DNA of 51,653 nt from CAYLWW01 sp964387585 (GTDB lineage: Bacteria > Pseudomonadota > Alphaproteobacteria > Rickettsiales > Midichloriaceae). The notes under the pieces were generated by a model. The model was not told the DNA's origin. It ran no database searches and saw only the letters and a program-made list of their open reading frames with translations. Positions 8,538 to 17,092 of this stretch are shown one piece after another. Positions within the stretch are counted from its first letter, which is position 1. The number at the start of each line of letters is the position of its first letter. The stretch covers positions 1 through 51,653 of the forward strand of contig CAYLWW010000001.1 in assembly GCA_964387585.1 (NCBI GenBank), written 5' to 3'. The position numbers were made by a program, and so were the translations under genes.

Positions 8538-9713
8538 TTATTTATCAAAGTGATATTGAATACGTAAATTATCTGTTACCATCATATGTAACTTAATAAT
8601 ATCTTCGATACAGCTAATTGTTGGTCTAGTAAATTTATCAAGGCTGTATTCTACTATTTTTGCTATATCTAAAAATTTTATTTTATTAGCTAAAAATAAG
8701 TTAATTGCTATCTCATTTGCTGCGTTAAGAACTATTATTGCAGATTGGCCTAATTTAGCTGCGTTTATGGCAATATTTAATAAAGGGAAGCGTTTATCAT
8801 CTGGATTATAGAATGATAAATTAGTTATATCGGCAAAATTTATCATTGCAACATCTAGTGATGCTCGATTTGGGTAAGATAAAGCATAACTTATAGGTAT
8901 CTTCATATCATTTTTACTGCAATACATTTTAGTACTACCATCTCTATAATACACCATTCCATGTACTAACGCTTCTGGATGTACTAAAACTTGTATTTTA
9001 TCTAAATCTATGTCAAACAAATAGGCGGCCTCAATTACTTCTATTCCTTTATTCATCATAGTGGCTGAGTCTATAGAAATTTTGCTACCCATGTTCCATT
9101 TTGGATGCTTTAAGGCTTGTTCAGGAGTTACATTTGACATTTCTTCTAAAGAAAAATTCCAAAATGGTCCACCTGAAGCGGTTAGTGCTATATTGCTTAT
9201 ATTATTACGGTTATTATTATATTCTAAAAGCTGGAATATAGCATTATGTTCTGAATCTACTGGAATTATCGAAGTATTGTTTTCTTTAGCAAGATCTAAC
9301 ATTAGCCTACCGGCACAAATAAGACTTTCCTTATTTGCTAATCCTAGTACCTTAGAGTTAGGTATGGCACTTATGGTTGGTTCCAATCCAGATATTCCGG
9401 TTATTGCGGATATAGAAACATCATATTCAGCTTTAGCTAGATCTAGCACAGCTTGTTTTCCAGCAAAAATATTTATTTCCGGATATGGTGATAATATTTC
9501 TAATAAACTTTTATACTCCTTTTCGTCTGCTAAAACTATATTTTCAGGTTTGAGCATTATAGCTTGTTCAGCTAATTTTTTTACATTACTTCCCGCTACT
9601 AATGTTTTAGCACGGTATAGATGTTTATGGCTTTTTAAAAGTTCAACAGTACTACACCCTATGGAGCCTGTAGAACCTAAAATTAAAATTTCTTTAGGTT
9701 TCAATGAATTCAA
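8538..9713 (-). CDS. dxr: 1-deoxy-D-xylulose 5-phosphate reductoisomerase
   Basis: Dxr converts DXP to 2-C-methyl-D-erythritol 4-phosphate, the committed step of the MEP isoprenoid pathway in the cytoplasm. The 391-aa product has the NADPH-binding LGSTGSIGCSTVELL, substrate and metal site regions PVDSEHNAIFQLL and ALTASGGPFW, then NKGIEVIEAAYLFD and VHPEALVHGMVYY. Length is normal. The start is a TTG at 9713: an AGAGG Shine-Dalgarno lies about 6 bases upstream, and no ATG is available nearby. It is the last gene of uppS-cdsA-dxr, the usual alphaproteobacterial order, with a 45-base gap to cdsA. The pathway feeds UppS (undecaprenyl carrier) and the quinone side chain. Confidence 0.96.
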   Translation of the reverse strand: MNSLKPKEILILGSTGSIGCSTVELLKSHKHLYRAKTLVAGSNVKKLAEQAIMLKPENIVLADEKEYKSLLEILSPYPEINIFAGKQAVLDLAKAEYDVSISAITGISGLEPTISAIPNSKVLGLANKESLICAGRLMLDLAKENNTSIIPVDSEHNAIFQLLEYNNNRNNISNIALTASGGPFWNFSLEEMSNVTPEQALKHPKWNMGSKISIDSATMMNKGIEVIEAAYLFDIDLDKIQVLVHPEALVHGMVYYRDGSTKMYCSKNDMKIPISYALSYPNRASLDVAMINFADITNLSFYNPDDKRFPLLNIAINAAKLGQSAIIVLNAANEIAINLFLANKIKFLDIAKIVEYSLDKFTRPTISCIEDIIKLHMMVTDNLRIQYHFDK

Positions 9714-9758
9714 TTACGCCTCTGATAATTATTAATAGAGTAAACTTTTATATTATAA

Positions 9759-10457
9759 TTAGCTAAGAGCTGAATGTACTAACGCAGTAAATATAGAAGC
9801 CACGGCTAAACCGTCTATACGATCTAATACTCCCCCATGTCCAGGTATAAGATTACTGCTGTCCTTTACATTAAAACGACGTTTAAAGTAAGATTCCCAT
9901 AAATCTCCTAACTGAGATATTATACTAGTTGCTAATGACATTATGATATAATTGATAGGTAAAATAGTACTACCATACACTCGATTAAAAATCAAACTTA
10001 CTAATATCGCCGATATAATACCCCCTAAACATCCTGACCAAGTTTTATTTGGACTTATCTTTGGAGCGATTTTAGGCCCACCTAATAATATACCTATAAA
10101 ATAAGCTCCAGAATCAGTGCTCCATACAGTTAACAACAGCCAAAATACTAGTAACAAACCATTGTCAGAATTGCGTAAGTAAATTATTGCCCAACTAAAG
10201 GATAAGGCATATATAAGACCAAGAGCATACCATTCAATTTTTGCTATGGTCTTTAACGAATTACTATTATTTACTATTAAGAGCCATTCAACAAAAGCTA
10301 TCACTGATATACTAGCAATTAGAGCCAGATATATATATTGACCATCATATAAAGCGTATAATACAACGGGTAAAAGTAATATCGCGGATAATATACGTTT
10401 GAATAAATTGCTTTTATAAAATGGTTTATATAATTTATCTAAATTATTATTTTCCAT
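9759..10457 (-). CDS. cdsA: Phosphatidate cytidylyltransferase
   Basis: CdsA makes CDP-diacylglycerol from phosphatidate and CTP at the inner membrane, the branch point for all phospholipids. The 232-aa, multi-spanning product ends with the family signature around SYFKRRFNVKDSSNLIPGHG and GGVLDRIDGL. It also has TDSGAYFIG and the GPKIAPKISPNKTWSG region. It is slightly short for the family (usually about 260-280 aa), as in other reduced genomes. The start at 10457 overlaps the 3' end of uppS by 11 bases and has a GAGAGGCG Shine-Dalgarno, so translation of the two is probably coupled. Confidence 0.94.
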   Translation of the reverse strand: MENNNLDKLYKPFYKSNLFKRILSAILLLPVVLYALYDGQYIYLALIASISVIAFVEWLLIVNNSNSLKTIAKIEWYALGLIYALSFSWAIIYLRNSDNGLLLVFWLLLTVWSTDSGAYFIGILLGGPKIAPKISPNKTWSGCLGGIISAILVSLIFNRVYGSTILPINYIIMSLATSIISQLGDLWESYFKRRFNVKDSSNLIPGHGGVLDRIDGLAVASIFTALVHSALS

Positions 10458-11151
10458 AACGCCTCTCTCTATTAGCGAAGTTTTTTATAGCTAGTTTAAG
10501 ATCAATTTCATCAAAATCTGGCCATAACTTATCAGTAAAATATAGTTCGGTATAAGCTAATTGCCAAAGCAAAAAATTGCTTATTCTATGTTCTCCACCA
10601 GTTCTAATTAATAGATCTGGATCTGGAATATTGTTCATTACCATAAAGCGATCAAAGAAGTTATTGGGTAACTGCTTTAAACTCTCTTTATCAAAATTAT
10701 TGCTGATTGCGTATTTTAACATCTCAAATGCAGCATGCCTAATTTCATTACGTCCGCCATAACTGATTGCTAAAATTAATGTAAGATCAGAGTTGTTTGT
10801 TGATTTTTCAATAGCATCTTGCATTAAGTTTTGTATTTCGATGTCTAATTCGCTGTGATCTCCTATAAACAATATTTTTACACCGTTAGATAATATTTTA
10901 CTTATATTATCTTTTAAGTATGATTTTAGTAACATCATTAGATTATTCACTTCAGCTTTTGGTCTTTGCCAATTTTCTGAAGAGAAAGCATATAAAGTCA
11001 AATATTTTATATTTAATTCTTTACAAGCTTTGATAATTTTTTCAGCAGCTTTTGCTCCATAACGATGGCCTAAATTCTTAGGTAACATTTTTTGTTTAGC
11101 CCATCTACCGTTGCCATCCATAATTATAGCTATATGCTTAGGATTATCCAT
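10447..11151 (-). CDS. uppS: Undecaprenyl diphosphate synthase (cis-prenyltransferase)
   Basis: UppS condenses isopentenyl diphosphate units into the C55 lipid carrier used for peptidoglycan and surface glycans. The 234-aa product has all the conserved regions: AIIMDGNGRWAKQK with the catalytic Asp, GHRYGAKAAEKII, LTLYAFSSENWQRP, DLLIRTGGEHRISNF and the C-terminal AYTELYFTDKLWPDFDE. In the fourth region TGG replaces the more common TSG. It is the first gene of the uppS-cdsA-dxr run. frr and pyrH, which often precede it in related genomes, are absent: the upstream neighbour is a BrkB-type gene on the same strand, 227 bases away. Confidence 0.96.
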   Translation of the reverse strand: MDNPKHIAIIMDGNGRWAKQKMLPKNLGHRYGAKAAEKIIKACKELNIKYLTLYAFSSENWQRPKAEVNNLMMLLKSYLKDNISKILSNGVKILFIGDHSELDIEIQNLMQDAIEKSTNNSDLTLILAISYGGRNEIRHAAFEMLKYAISNNFDKESLKQLPNNFFDRFMVMNNIPDPDLLIRTGGEHRISNFLLWQLAYTELYFTDKLWPDFDEIDLKLAIKNFANRERRYGK

Positions 11152-11378
11152 AACTACTATGGGTTTTGATTAATTGCTTGGATTCGTTTAATTTTTTAAT
11201 TATTCAGCACAAAAAGAAAGCTTAACTCTTAAATACTATAAGCTAACTTATTGTTTGATTAAAAGGAGAACTTAACACATGAACTTAACTCCTGCAATAA
11301 TTACTAAAAAGTTGTTTTAATAATCTATTAATCACGCGCTTAAAAGTTTTGCTATAACGCTATATCTTATTTACTTTA

Positions 11379-12251
11379 CTACTCTTCACTTAAATTTTGT
11401 TGTTTTATTTGCATTAAATAATGATAATTAAATTCTGCTCCAAATATAAATACTACACTACATATATAAAAGTATAATAATGAAACAATAATTCCCGCTA
11501 TACTTCCATATATCATATTGATTTGAGGAAATGAAACAACATAATATTTGAAAGCTATAGATGAAGACCACCACCCTAGCAAAGTGATTATAGTACCAGG
11601 AAATGTATGCGTAAACTTTTGTTTAGAATTAGGTAAGAAGTAATATAAGTATGAAACTAAATTGAATGCAAGAAACATCATAGTAATAGTTTGTAATTCG
11701 CTTATATTAACTAAGAGAAAATACAACATTTCTGCTTTACGTGTCTCGCTAAAGTATTTATCTAAACTTTCAGCAATAAGTGGCAATATAGTAAAAATGA
11801 TTATGATCATCCCTATTATAAAAATAGCCATCATGAACTCTATGATACTCAGTAATCTACGTAATATATATGTGGGTGTTTTATTTACTCTATAAGCGCG
11901 GTTTAGTATTGTGCGCAATCCTTCAAAAATTGAGGAGGCAGTCCATGCTGCCCCTAATATTGCTATAGTTAAAAAACTACTCGGAGGNNNNNNNNNNAAA
12001 TTAGACCACTGACTATTTAATACAATTTTTATTAAAGATGAAAAAATTTGATCCCCTAAGTAAGTTTCACTTAGCACACCTACTATTGCAACCAAAAAAA
12101 CCAGAAAGGGGAATATCCCCACCATTAGTAAAAATGCAATATATCCCGCATGTTCTATACCATCATGCTTAACCATATCAATAGCAGCATACCATAAGCA
12201 TTTTGTAAGATTTTTAAGATTTAAAATTTTTTCATTTGCCTTGTTAGCCAT
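11379..12251 (-). CDS. YihY/virulence factor BrkB family membrane protein (contains assembly gap)
   Basis: The product of about 290 aa has about six transmembrane segments and the BrkB/YihY pattern: KHDGIEHAGYIAFLLMVGIFPFLVF near the start (first half GIEHAGYIAF), AAWTASSIFEGLRTILNRAY in the middle, and GSIAGIIVSLLYFYICSVVF near the end. The family was once mislabelled ribonuclease BN; its role in the inner membrane is unsettled. A run of 10 Ns (11988-11997) falls inside the gene. The reading frame stays open across it as written, so the true gap is likely 10 bases or differs by a multiple of three. The start at 12251 (MANKANEK) is an ATG. Confidence 0.85.
   Translation of the reverse strand: MANKANEKILNLKNLTKCLWYAAIDMVKHDGIEHAGYIAFLLMVGIFPFLVFLVAIVGVLSETYLGDQIFSSLIKIVLNSQWSNXXXXPPSSFLTIAILGAAWTASSIFEGLRTILNRAYRVNKTPTYILRRLLSIIEFMMAIFIIGMIIIIFTILPLIAESLDKYFSETRKAEMLYFLLVNISELQTITMMFLAFNLVSYLYYFLPNSKQKFTHTFPGTIITLLGWWSSSIAFKYYVVSFPQINMIYGSIAGIIVSLLYFYICSVVFIFGAEFNYHYLMQIKQQNLSEE
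11988..11997. other. Assembly gap (10 Ns) inside the BrkB-family gene
   Basis: Ten N characters mark an unresolved scaffold join within the coding region. Both flanks encode the same family in the same frame. Confidence 0.98.
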
Positions 12252-12554
12252 TTTTTTATGATCAATTTTTCATTTTACTTATAGTTAGATAAAATATCTA
12301 ATGAGCTATAGTTTAGCTAAACTATATTGTTTTTATTGTTTTTATAACAATCTTAGTTTAATTAATACTTAGATTAGAAAGTATTAGCTAATAAAAAAAT
12401 AAATTCATATCGATAATTTAACTTCATTATTATTATTATAGCTATTAAAATGATATTATGAAGAAAGAGATCTTACCAATAGTTGCTTATTTATCAATTT
12501 TAGTTGGTTGATTGTTAGTAACTTTATTTAAAGCTGTTTAATTTATATAACTCA
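12252..12554. other. Divergent intergenic region with a possible micro-ORF
   Basis: This 303-base stretch separates the minus-strand BrkB gene from plus-strand lepA and must hold promoters for both; no convincing consensus promoter was picked out. At 12458 an ATG opens MKKEILPIVAYLSILVG, ended by TGA at 12509. Reading past the TGA in the same frame gives LLVTLFKAV and then TAA at 12539, together resembling one transmembrane helix. It may be a decayed small membrane-protein gene. No RNA gene was seen. Confidence 0.4.
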
Positions 12555-14363
12555 ATGTTATCAATATCTATAGATAATATAAGAAATTTTGCTATAATTG
12601 CTCATATAGATCATGGCAAATCCACTTTAGCTGATCGCTTGATAGAATTTTGTGGTGGGCTTGAGAAACGAGAAATGACATCTCAAGTTTTGGATTCTAT
12701 GGAAATAGAGCAAGAACGTGGCATCACTATAAAAGCTCAAACCGTTCGTTTATGTTATACTGCTAGTAATGGCACAGAATATTTGTTAAACTTGATTGAT
12801 ACTCCAGGACACGTTGATTTTAGTTATGAAGTTAGTAGATCGCTTGCTGCCTGTGAGGGTTCTATATTAGTAGTCGATGCGAGTCAAGGGGTAGAAGCGC
12901 AAACTTTAGCAAATGTCTATAAAGCTATAGATAATAATCATACAATTATAGTAGTACTTAATAAAGTAGATTTGCCTGCAGCAGATCCAGAGCGTGTAAA
13001 AAAGCAAATAGAGGAAGTAATAGGCCTTGATACTAGCGCTGCTATAGAAATTTCCGCTAAAACTGGTTTAGGAATACAGAATGTATTAGAAGCAATAGTA
13101 AATCAGCTGCCGGCGCCGACAGGTAATTGTAAATCATCCTTAAAAGCTATGCTAGTTGATAGTTGGTATGACCAATATATGGGTATAGTTATCTTAATTC
13201 GAGTTGTAGAAGGAGAATTAAGGAAAGGCATGCGAATAAAAATGATGTCGAATGATTCTACATATAATGTTGAAAATGTTGGAATATTTACCCCTAAAAA
13301 GAAAACTATTGAAAAATTAGTGGCTGGTGAGGTAGGTTTTATTACTGCTTCAATAAGGCAAGTTTCTGACTGCAAAGTTGGTGACACTATAATAGATGAA
13401 AAAAACTCAAGTGTTGAGCCTTTACCTGGTTTTAAACCCACTCAACCAGTTGTGTTTTGTGGATTATATCCCACTGATGCCGGAGAATTTAATGAGCTAA
13501 AAGAAAGTTTAGCTAAGTTACATCTTAATGATGCTAGCTTTTCATATGAAATGGAAAGCTCAAGTGCTCTAGGATTTGGATTTCGCTGTGGCTTTTTAGG
13601 GTTATTACATTTAGAAATAGTTCAAGAAAGATTAGAGCGTGAGTTCAATTTGGGTCTCGTTACTACAGCTCCTAGCGTAATTTATAAAGTTCATTTACGT
13701 TCTGGTGAAATAATAGAATTACATAACCCTAGTGAATTACCTGATCCAGTAAAAATAGAATATATGGAAGAGCCATGGGTTAAAGCAACTATAATGGTTC
13801 CCGATAATTTTCTTGGTGCTGTATTATCTTTGTGTACAGATAAAAGAGGTGAGCAATTAGACCTTACTTATATAGGCTCTCGAGCTATGGTAGTATATAG
13901 GTTGCCTCTAAATGAAATTGTGTATGATTTTTATGATCGACTTAAATCATGCTCCAAAGGCTATGCTAGTTTTGATTGGGAGATTGATTCTTATAGGCGT
14001 AGTGAGCTTGTTAAAGTAGTGATATTAATAAATGCAGAACCTGTAGATGCTTTGTCTACGATAATACACCGTACTAGAGCTGAATCTAGAGGGCGTGAAT
14101 TATGTTTGCGTCTAAAAGATCTAATTCCAAGACATCTATTCAATATTCCTATACAAGCTGCTATAGGAGGGAAAGTCATAGCTAGAGAAACTATTAGTGC
14201 ATTACGCAAAGATGTAACTGCTAAGTGTTATGGAGGTGACGTAACTCGTAAACGTAAGTTGTTGGATAAGCAAAAAGAAGGGAAAAAACGTATGCGTACT
14301 GTAGGTAAGGTTGATATACCTCAAAGTGCATTCATTGCAGTATTAAAAACAGGCGATAAATAA
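12555..14363 (+). CDS. lepA: Elongation factor 4 (LepA) GTPase
   Basis: LepA is a ribosome-binding translational GTPase thought to act on stalled or back-translocating ribosomes and in 30S assembly. The 602-aa product has G1 AHIDHGKSTLADRLIE, G2/switch region EQERGITIKAQTV, G3 DTPGHVDF, G4 NKVDLPAADP and G5 SAKTGLG. Domain II, the EF-G-like domains III and V, and the LepA-specific C-terminal domain with GGDVTRKRKLLDKQKEGKKR follow. Length is standard (about 600 aa). The start is the ATG at 12555. It is monocistronic here, with hairpin-forming sequence just beyond the stop (14373-14390). Confidence 0.98.
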   Translation: MLSISIDNIRNFAIIAHIDHGKSTLADRLIEFCGGLEKREMTSQVLDSMEIEQERGITIKAQTVRLCYTASNGTEYLLNLIDTPGHVDFSYEVSRSLAACEGSILVVDASQGVEAQTLANVYKAIDNNHTIIVVLNKVDLPAADPERVKKQIEEVIGLDTSAAIEISAKTGLGIQNVLEAIVNQLPAPTGNCKSSLKAMLVDSWYDQYMGIVILIRVVEGELRKGMRIKMMSNDSTYNVENVGIFTPKKKTIEKLVAGEVGFITASIRQVSDCKVGDTIIDEKNSSVEPLPGFKPTQPVVFCGLYPTDAGEFNELKESLAKLHLNDASFSYEMESSSALGFGFRCGFLGLLHLEIVQERLEREFNLGLVTTAPSVIYKVHLRSGEIIELHNPSELPDPVKIEYMEEPWVKATIMVPDNFLGAVLSLCTDKRGEQLDLTYIGSRAMVVYRLPLNEIVYDFYDRLKSCSKGYASFDWEIDSYRRSELVKVVILINAEPVDALSTIIHRTRAESRGRELCLRLKDLIPRHLFNIPIQAAIGGKVIARETISALRKDVTAKCYGGDVTRKRKLLDKQKEGKKRMRTVGKVDIPQSAFIAVLKTGDK

Positions 14364-14372
14364 GCATAATTT

Positions 14373-14390
14373 GTATAGAATGATCTATGC
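14373..14390 (+). terminator. Possible weak terminator hairpin after lepA
   Basis: Seven-base arms (GTATAGA and TCTATGC, with one G-T pair) flank an ATGA loop, 9 bases past the lepA stop. No T-run follows, so rho-independent function is doubtful. Confidence 0.3.
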
Positions 14391-14532
14391 GTAGGCTAGT
14401 ACCAAATATGCTGTAAAATGGTAATTACTATGAAAGAATTAGAGTCCTAAAAAGGAGAGCATTCAAAGATATTACACGAGCTATTAAATAGCACAGCAAA
14501 TTTTTATTTATTAGCTCTATGGTTTGATTTTT

Positions 14533-14793
14533 TTAATGTTTCTTAGTTGGTAGTATCTTAATTGTACGATACTTGTTATGTTTGCTTTGACTACTAGAAT
14601 GATCGTAAAAATCCTGCCTAAAAGCACTGTTTTTATTAATTATTTTACTGCACTTAGTATCTTTTTTTTCTATTCTTACTTTTAAAATTCTCTTGAATAG
14701 AGACATTATACTACCTAGTAACTTATAGGTCCTATAATGAAGTATCGATTGTTGTTTCTTTTTTTGTTTTAAAGCTATGTCATTTTGCGCCAT
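14533..14793 (-). CDS. Small basic protein of unknown function
   Basis: This is not recognised. The product of about 86 aa is rich in Lys and Arg (for example KQKKKQQS and RIEKKDTKCSKIINKN), with no clear transmembrane segment; a weakly hydrophobic stretch (YKLLGSIMSLFKRIL) may be an amphipathic helix. The start chosen is the ATG at 14793 (MAQNDIAL); a TTG at 14799 would add two residues. No Shine-Dalgarno is evident. It stands alone between lepA (convergent) and the symporter (same strand, 91 bases downstream of that gene). It may be a lineage-specific gene or a chance ORF. Confidence 0.4.
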   Translation of the reverse strand: MAQNDIALKQKKKQQSILHYRTYKLLGSIMSLFKRILKVRIEKKDTKCSKIINKNSAFRQDFYDHSSSQSKHNKYRTIKILPTKKH

Positions 14794-14883
14794 AAACAAG
14801 TTTTACCATGATGTTATTTAATTGAATATTTTAAAAAGTCATTTATATTGATCGTTATTTTAGTGGTTTATCAAAGACAAATA

Positions 14884-16330
14884 TCAATTATTTTTTATTA
14901 GAATAGTATAGTTAAAACATGAAAAAATAAACAATATAATTAAATTTATTATTATAAAATTTAATTCATTATTCATTATGTATAAATCTGTTAGTAGGTA
15001 TTTTGATAAACACTTAAGTATTAAAAATAATAAAGAATAAAAAACGAATTGCCAATCTTTTATAATAAATTTTTGTGGTACCAAAACCTTTAAGAGTAAA
15101 GGTAAAGCAATTATCATACCGCAATAACTTTCAATATATAACCATAAATCTTCTATACGACCATCAAAACATAAGGCTATAAATGTGGTCAAAACTGATG
15201 CTATTATTATTCCTAGCCCTCGATTTAGTTTATAGGCTTTAAACAAATCATAATTTATTATTGCTCCACTAGCAAAGAGGAAAGCATCTAAAGTAGATAG
15301 TATAGTAGCCAGCACTCCACCTATAAATNNNNNNNNNNCCTTTATAACCTGATGGTAATAAGTCTAGGCTATAAATTAAATAAGCATCTACAGGATCAGC
15401 ATTTGGTATTGCTGCTTTAGCATACATCCCCCCTAATGTAGTACAAATATCAAAAAATAACCAAAATAAAGCGGATATTAATATACCTATTTTAGCTGTA
15501 TGTGGATTTTTTGCTGCTATACACCGCTGATAAAATACTGGACTAATTAAGATGCTATTAAGCGCTACTATAAGCCATAATACTGTAGTCCCAGTATCAT
15601 GATAGCCATTTACACTAAAGTATTCCTGGGGTAATTTATTATGTAAATATGTGAAGCCGCCATAATTGGTAATAGAAAATACTACTACACTAATAACGCC
15701 AAAATACATTAAAAAAAATTGCCAAGCATCTCTTAATACAACTCCTCTAAATCCACCTATATAACTAAATAAAGCTACTAAAAAGCAGGCTATAATAATT
15801 CCTTCTGTTAACTTAAGGCCAAAAAATATTTTGATAAAAATACCGATACTTATAGCATAGCTTATCGGTAAAGTTTTAACTAATAAAACAAAAGCTACTA
15901 TTCGAGCGGATTTTGGTCCAAACATTTTGCTAGCTATTTCTGGTAAACTTAAAGCTTTAGAGAGGTGGATTTTTTCTGCCAGAAAAAAAGCGAAGATTAC
16001 ATACCCTATATACCAAAATACGCCTTGGGTAATAAAGTTATGTATTCCATGTTCAAATGCTATTTGAGTGACACCAAATATCCCACCATACCAAGTGGAA
16101 ACTAAAGTTGCTACAAAAAAGGGCAGGGTTAGCTGTCTGCCCATGAACCAATACTCAACAAAACTAACATCTTTTTTATTAATGAAATCTAATTCATTAT
16201 TTGTTGTTGTTATTGAGTCATTTTTACAAATTTTTTTATAAAACCTTCCTATAACACTTAAAATTATAGTTATAGCTAAAACTATAATAAATATAAGTTT
16301 ATCAGCTAAATTAAAGCTATCCCATAACAT
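14884..16330 (-). CDS. Sodium:solute symporter family protein, interrupted by an assembly gap
   Basis: This is a multi-pass inner-membrane carrier of the SSS family, with substrate unknown. The N-terminal part (16330 to the gap) shows about nine membrane spans, with family features such as YWFMGRQLTLPFF, STWYGGIFGVTQIAFEHG, SYIGGFRGVVLRDAWQFF and SPVFYQRCIAAKNPHTAKIG. It reaches LLPSGYKG at the gap. Beyond the 10 Ns a different frame continues the same family with FIGGVLATILSTLDAFLFAS and three or four more spans. The frame switch is explained if the true gap is a multiple of three rather than 10 bases, so I call one gene of about 480 codons. A real frameshift cannot be excluded. The start at 16330 (MLWDSFN) is uncertain. 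Confidence 0.8.
15329..15338. other. Assembly gap (10 Ns) inside the symporter gene
   Basis: Ten Ns separate two halves of one SSS-family protein that are out of frame with each other as written. A gap length divisible by three would join GYKG to FIGGVLATILSTLD, which fits the family. Confidence 0.98.
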
Positions 16331-16359
16331 ATATAAGATATTAAGGTAATTTTAAATTA

Positions 16360-16911
16360 TTAAGGTAGTGGCTGTATTGTATCTGCCATACTACGTAAAT
16401 ATAATATCACATTTGCTCTATCTTGATCATTTTTGATCCCGGCAAATGCCATCTTTGTTCCAGCTACATATTGTTTAGGGGAAAATAAAAATCTATATAT
16501 TTCTTCATAAGTCCAAGTTTTTCCAGCATTTTTTCTTTGCATCATTGCATCTGAATAAGCAAAACCTATTTTACTTGCTGATATCGAACCTATAATATTC
16601 CATAGGTTAGGACCGACTTTATTAGGTTCGTTTTTAGCTATTGTATGACAGATAGAGCATTTTTTAAATACTTCTTCTCCTTTAGTTGCGTCTGCTGATG
16701 CCATTATCATTTTTATATCCAACACTTCAGGCAAAGAAGCTGCTTTAGGGCTATCTGTATTAGGGGCATTCGATAGTGTAATATTATAGCCAGGCTTATC
16801 TATTATCATCTCACTGCCATAAAATAATTTACCTAGATTATCACTAACTACTAAAACTAATAAGCTTAAAATGATGGCTACTATAATTTTATCAAACTCG
16901 AAATTATTCAT
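16360..16911 (-). CDS. cycM: Membrane-anchored cytochrome c (CycM/c552 type)
   Basis: This is a one-heme cytochrome c tethered to the inner membrane, carrying electrons from the bc1 complex to terminal oxidases. The product of about 183 aa has an N-terminal anchor helix (KIIVAIILSLLVLVVSDNLG), a heme site CSICH, and the class I features VGPNLWNIIG and a Met ligand in GTKMAFAGIK. The start chosen is the ATG at 16911 (MNNFEFDKI), which matches the CycM N-terminus. A TTG at 16947 would add 12 residues. A 21-base inverted repeat lies about 40 bases upstream, at 16950-16970. With ccoO and ccoS in this window it supports an aerobic respiratory chain. Confidence 0.9.
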   Translation of the reverse strand: MNNFEFDKIIVAIILSLLVLVVSDNLGKLFYGSEMIIDKPGYNITLSNAPNTDSPKAASLPEVLDIKMIMASADATKGEEVFKKCSICHTIAKNEPNKVGPNLWNIIGSISASKIGFAYSDAMMQRKNAGKTWTYEEIYRFLFSPKQYVAGTKMAFAGIKNDQDRANVILYLRSMADTIQPLP

Positions 16912-16949
16912 TATATTTTCTAGTTTTGCTATTAAGTTTTTTATCAAAG

Positions 16950-16970
16950 AATAGTATATACTATACTATT
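16950..16970. promoter_or_regulatory. Perfect 9-3-9 inverted repeat between cycM and addA
   Basis: The arms AATAGTATA and TATACTATT are perfect complements around a TAC spacer. The site lies in the divergent region, 39 bases upstream of the cycM ATG and about 60 bases upstream of the addA -35 element. Size and symmetry fit an operator or a TATACT-containing promoter, but the AT-rich context weakens the case. Confidence 0.35.
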
Positions 16971-17026
16971 TAAAAGAATAGACAAGTTTGGATAAAAATA
17001 TTACTGATTAGATAATTTTAAATAAT

Positions 17027-17054
17027 CTGACTTATATTTAGTAAGCTATATAAT
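17027..17054 (+). promoter_or_regulatory. Candidate sigma-70 promoter of addA
   Basis: A -35-like CTGACT (17027-17032) and a perfect -10 TATAAT (17049-17054) are spaced by 16 bases. Transcription would start near 17061, about 32 bases before the addA start codon. Confidence 0.5.
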
Positions 17055-17092
17055 AAAGGTATATTAGAAAAACAGTTTTGTAACAGGTTAAG

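Noticed and set aside
9061..9735. 224-codon open frame antisense to dxr
   Set aside because: It overlaps dxr completely on the other strand; the translated sequence has no family features and dxr is certain.
11262..11320. Plus-strand mini-ORF with AAGGAG upstream (MNLTPAIITKKLF)
   Set aside because: Only 13 codons, between two minus-strand genes, with no sign of conservation that can be judged here; probably chance.
11379..12251. Ribonuclease BN annotation
   Set aside because: The old rbn/RNase BN name for YihY/BrkB proteins was a misassignment; the product is an integral membrane protein without nuclease motifs.
14884..15315. Separate 143-aa membrane protein gene
   Set aside because: It is the C-terminal part of the symporter cut off by the 10-N assembly gap, not an independent gene.
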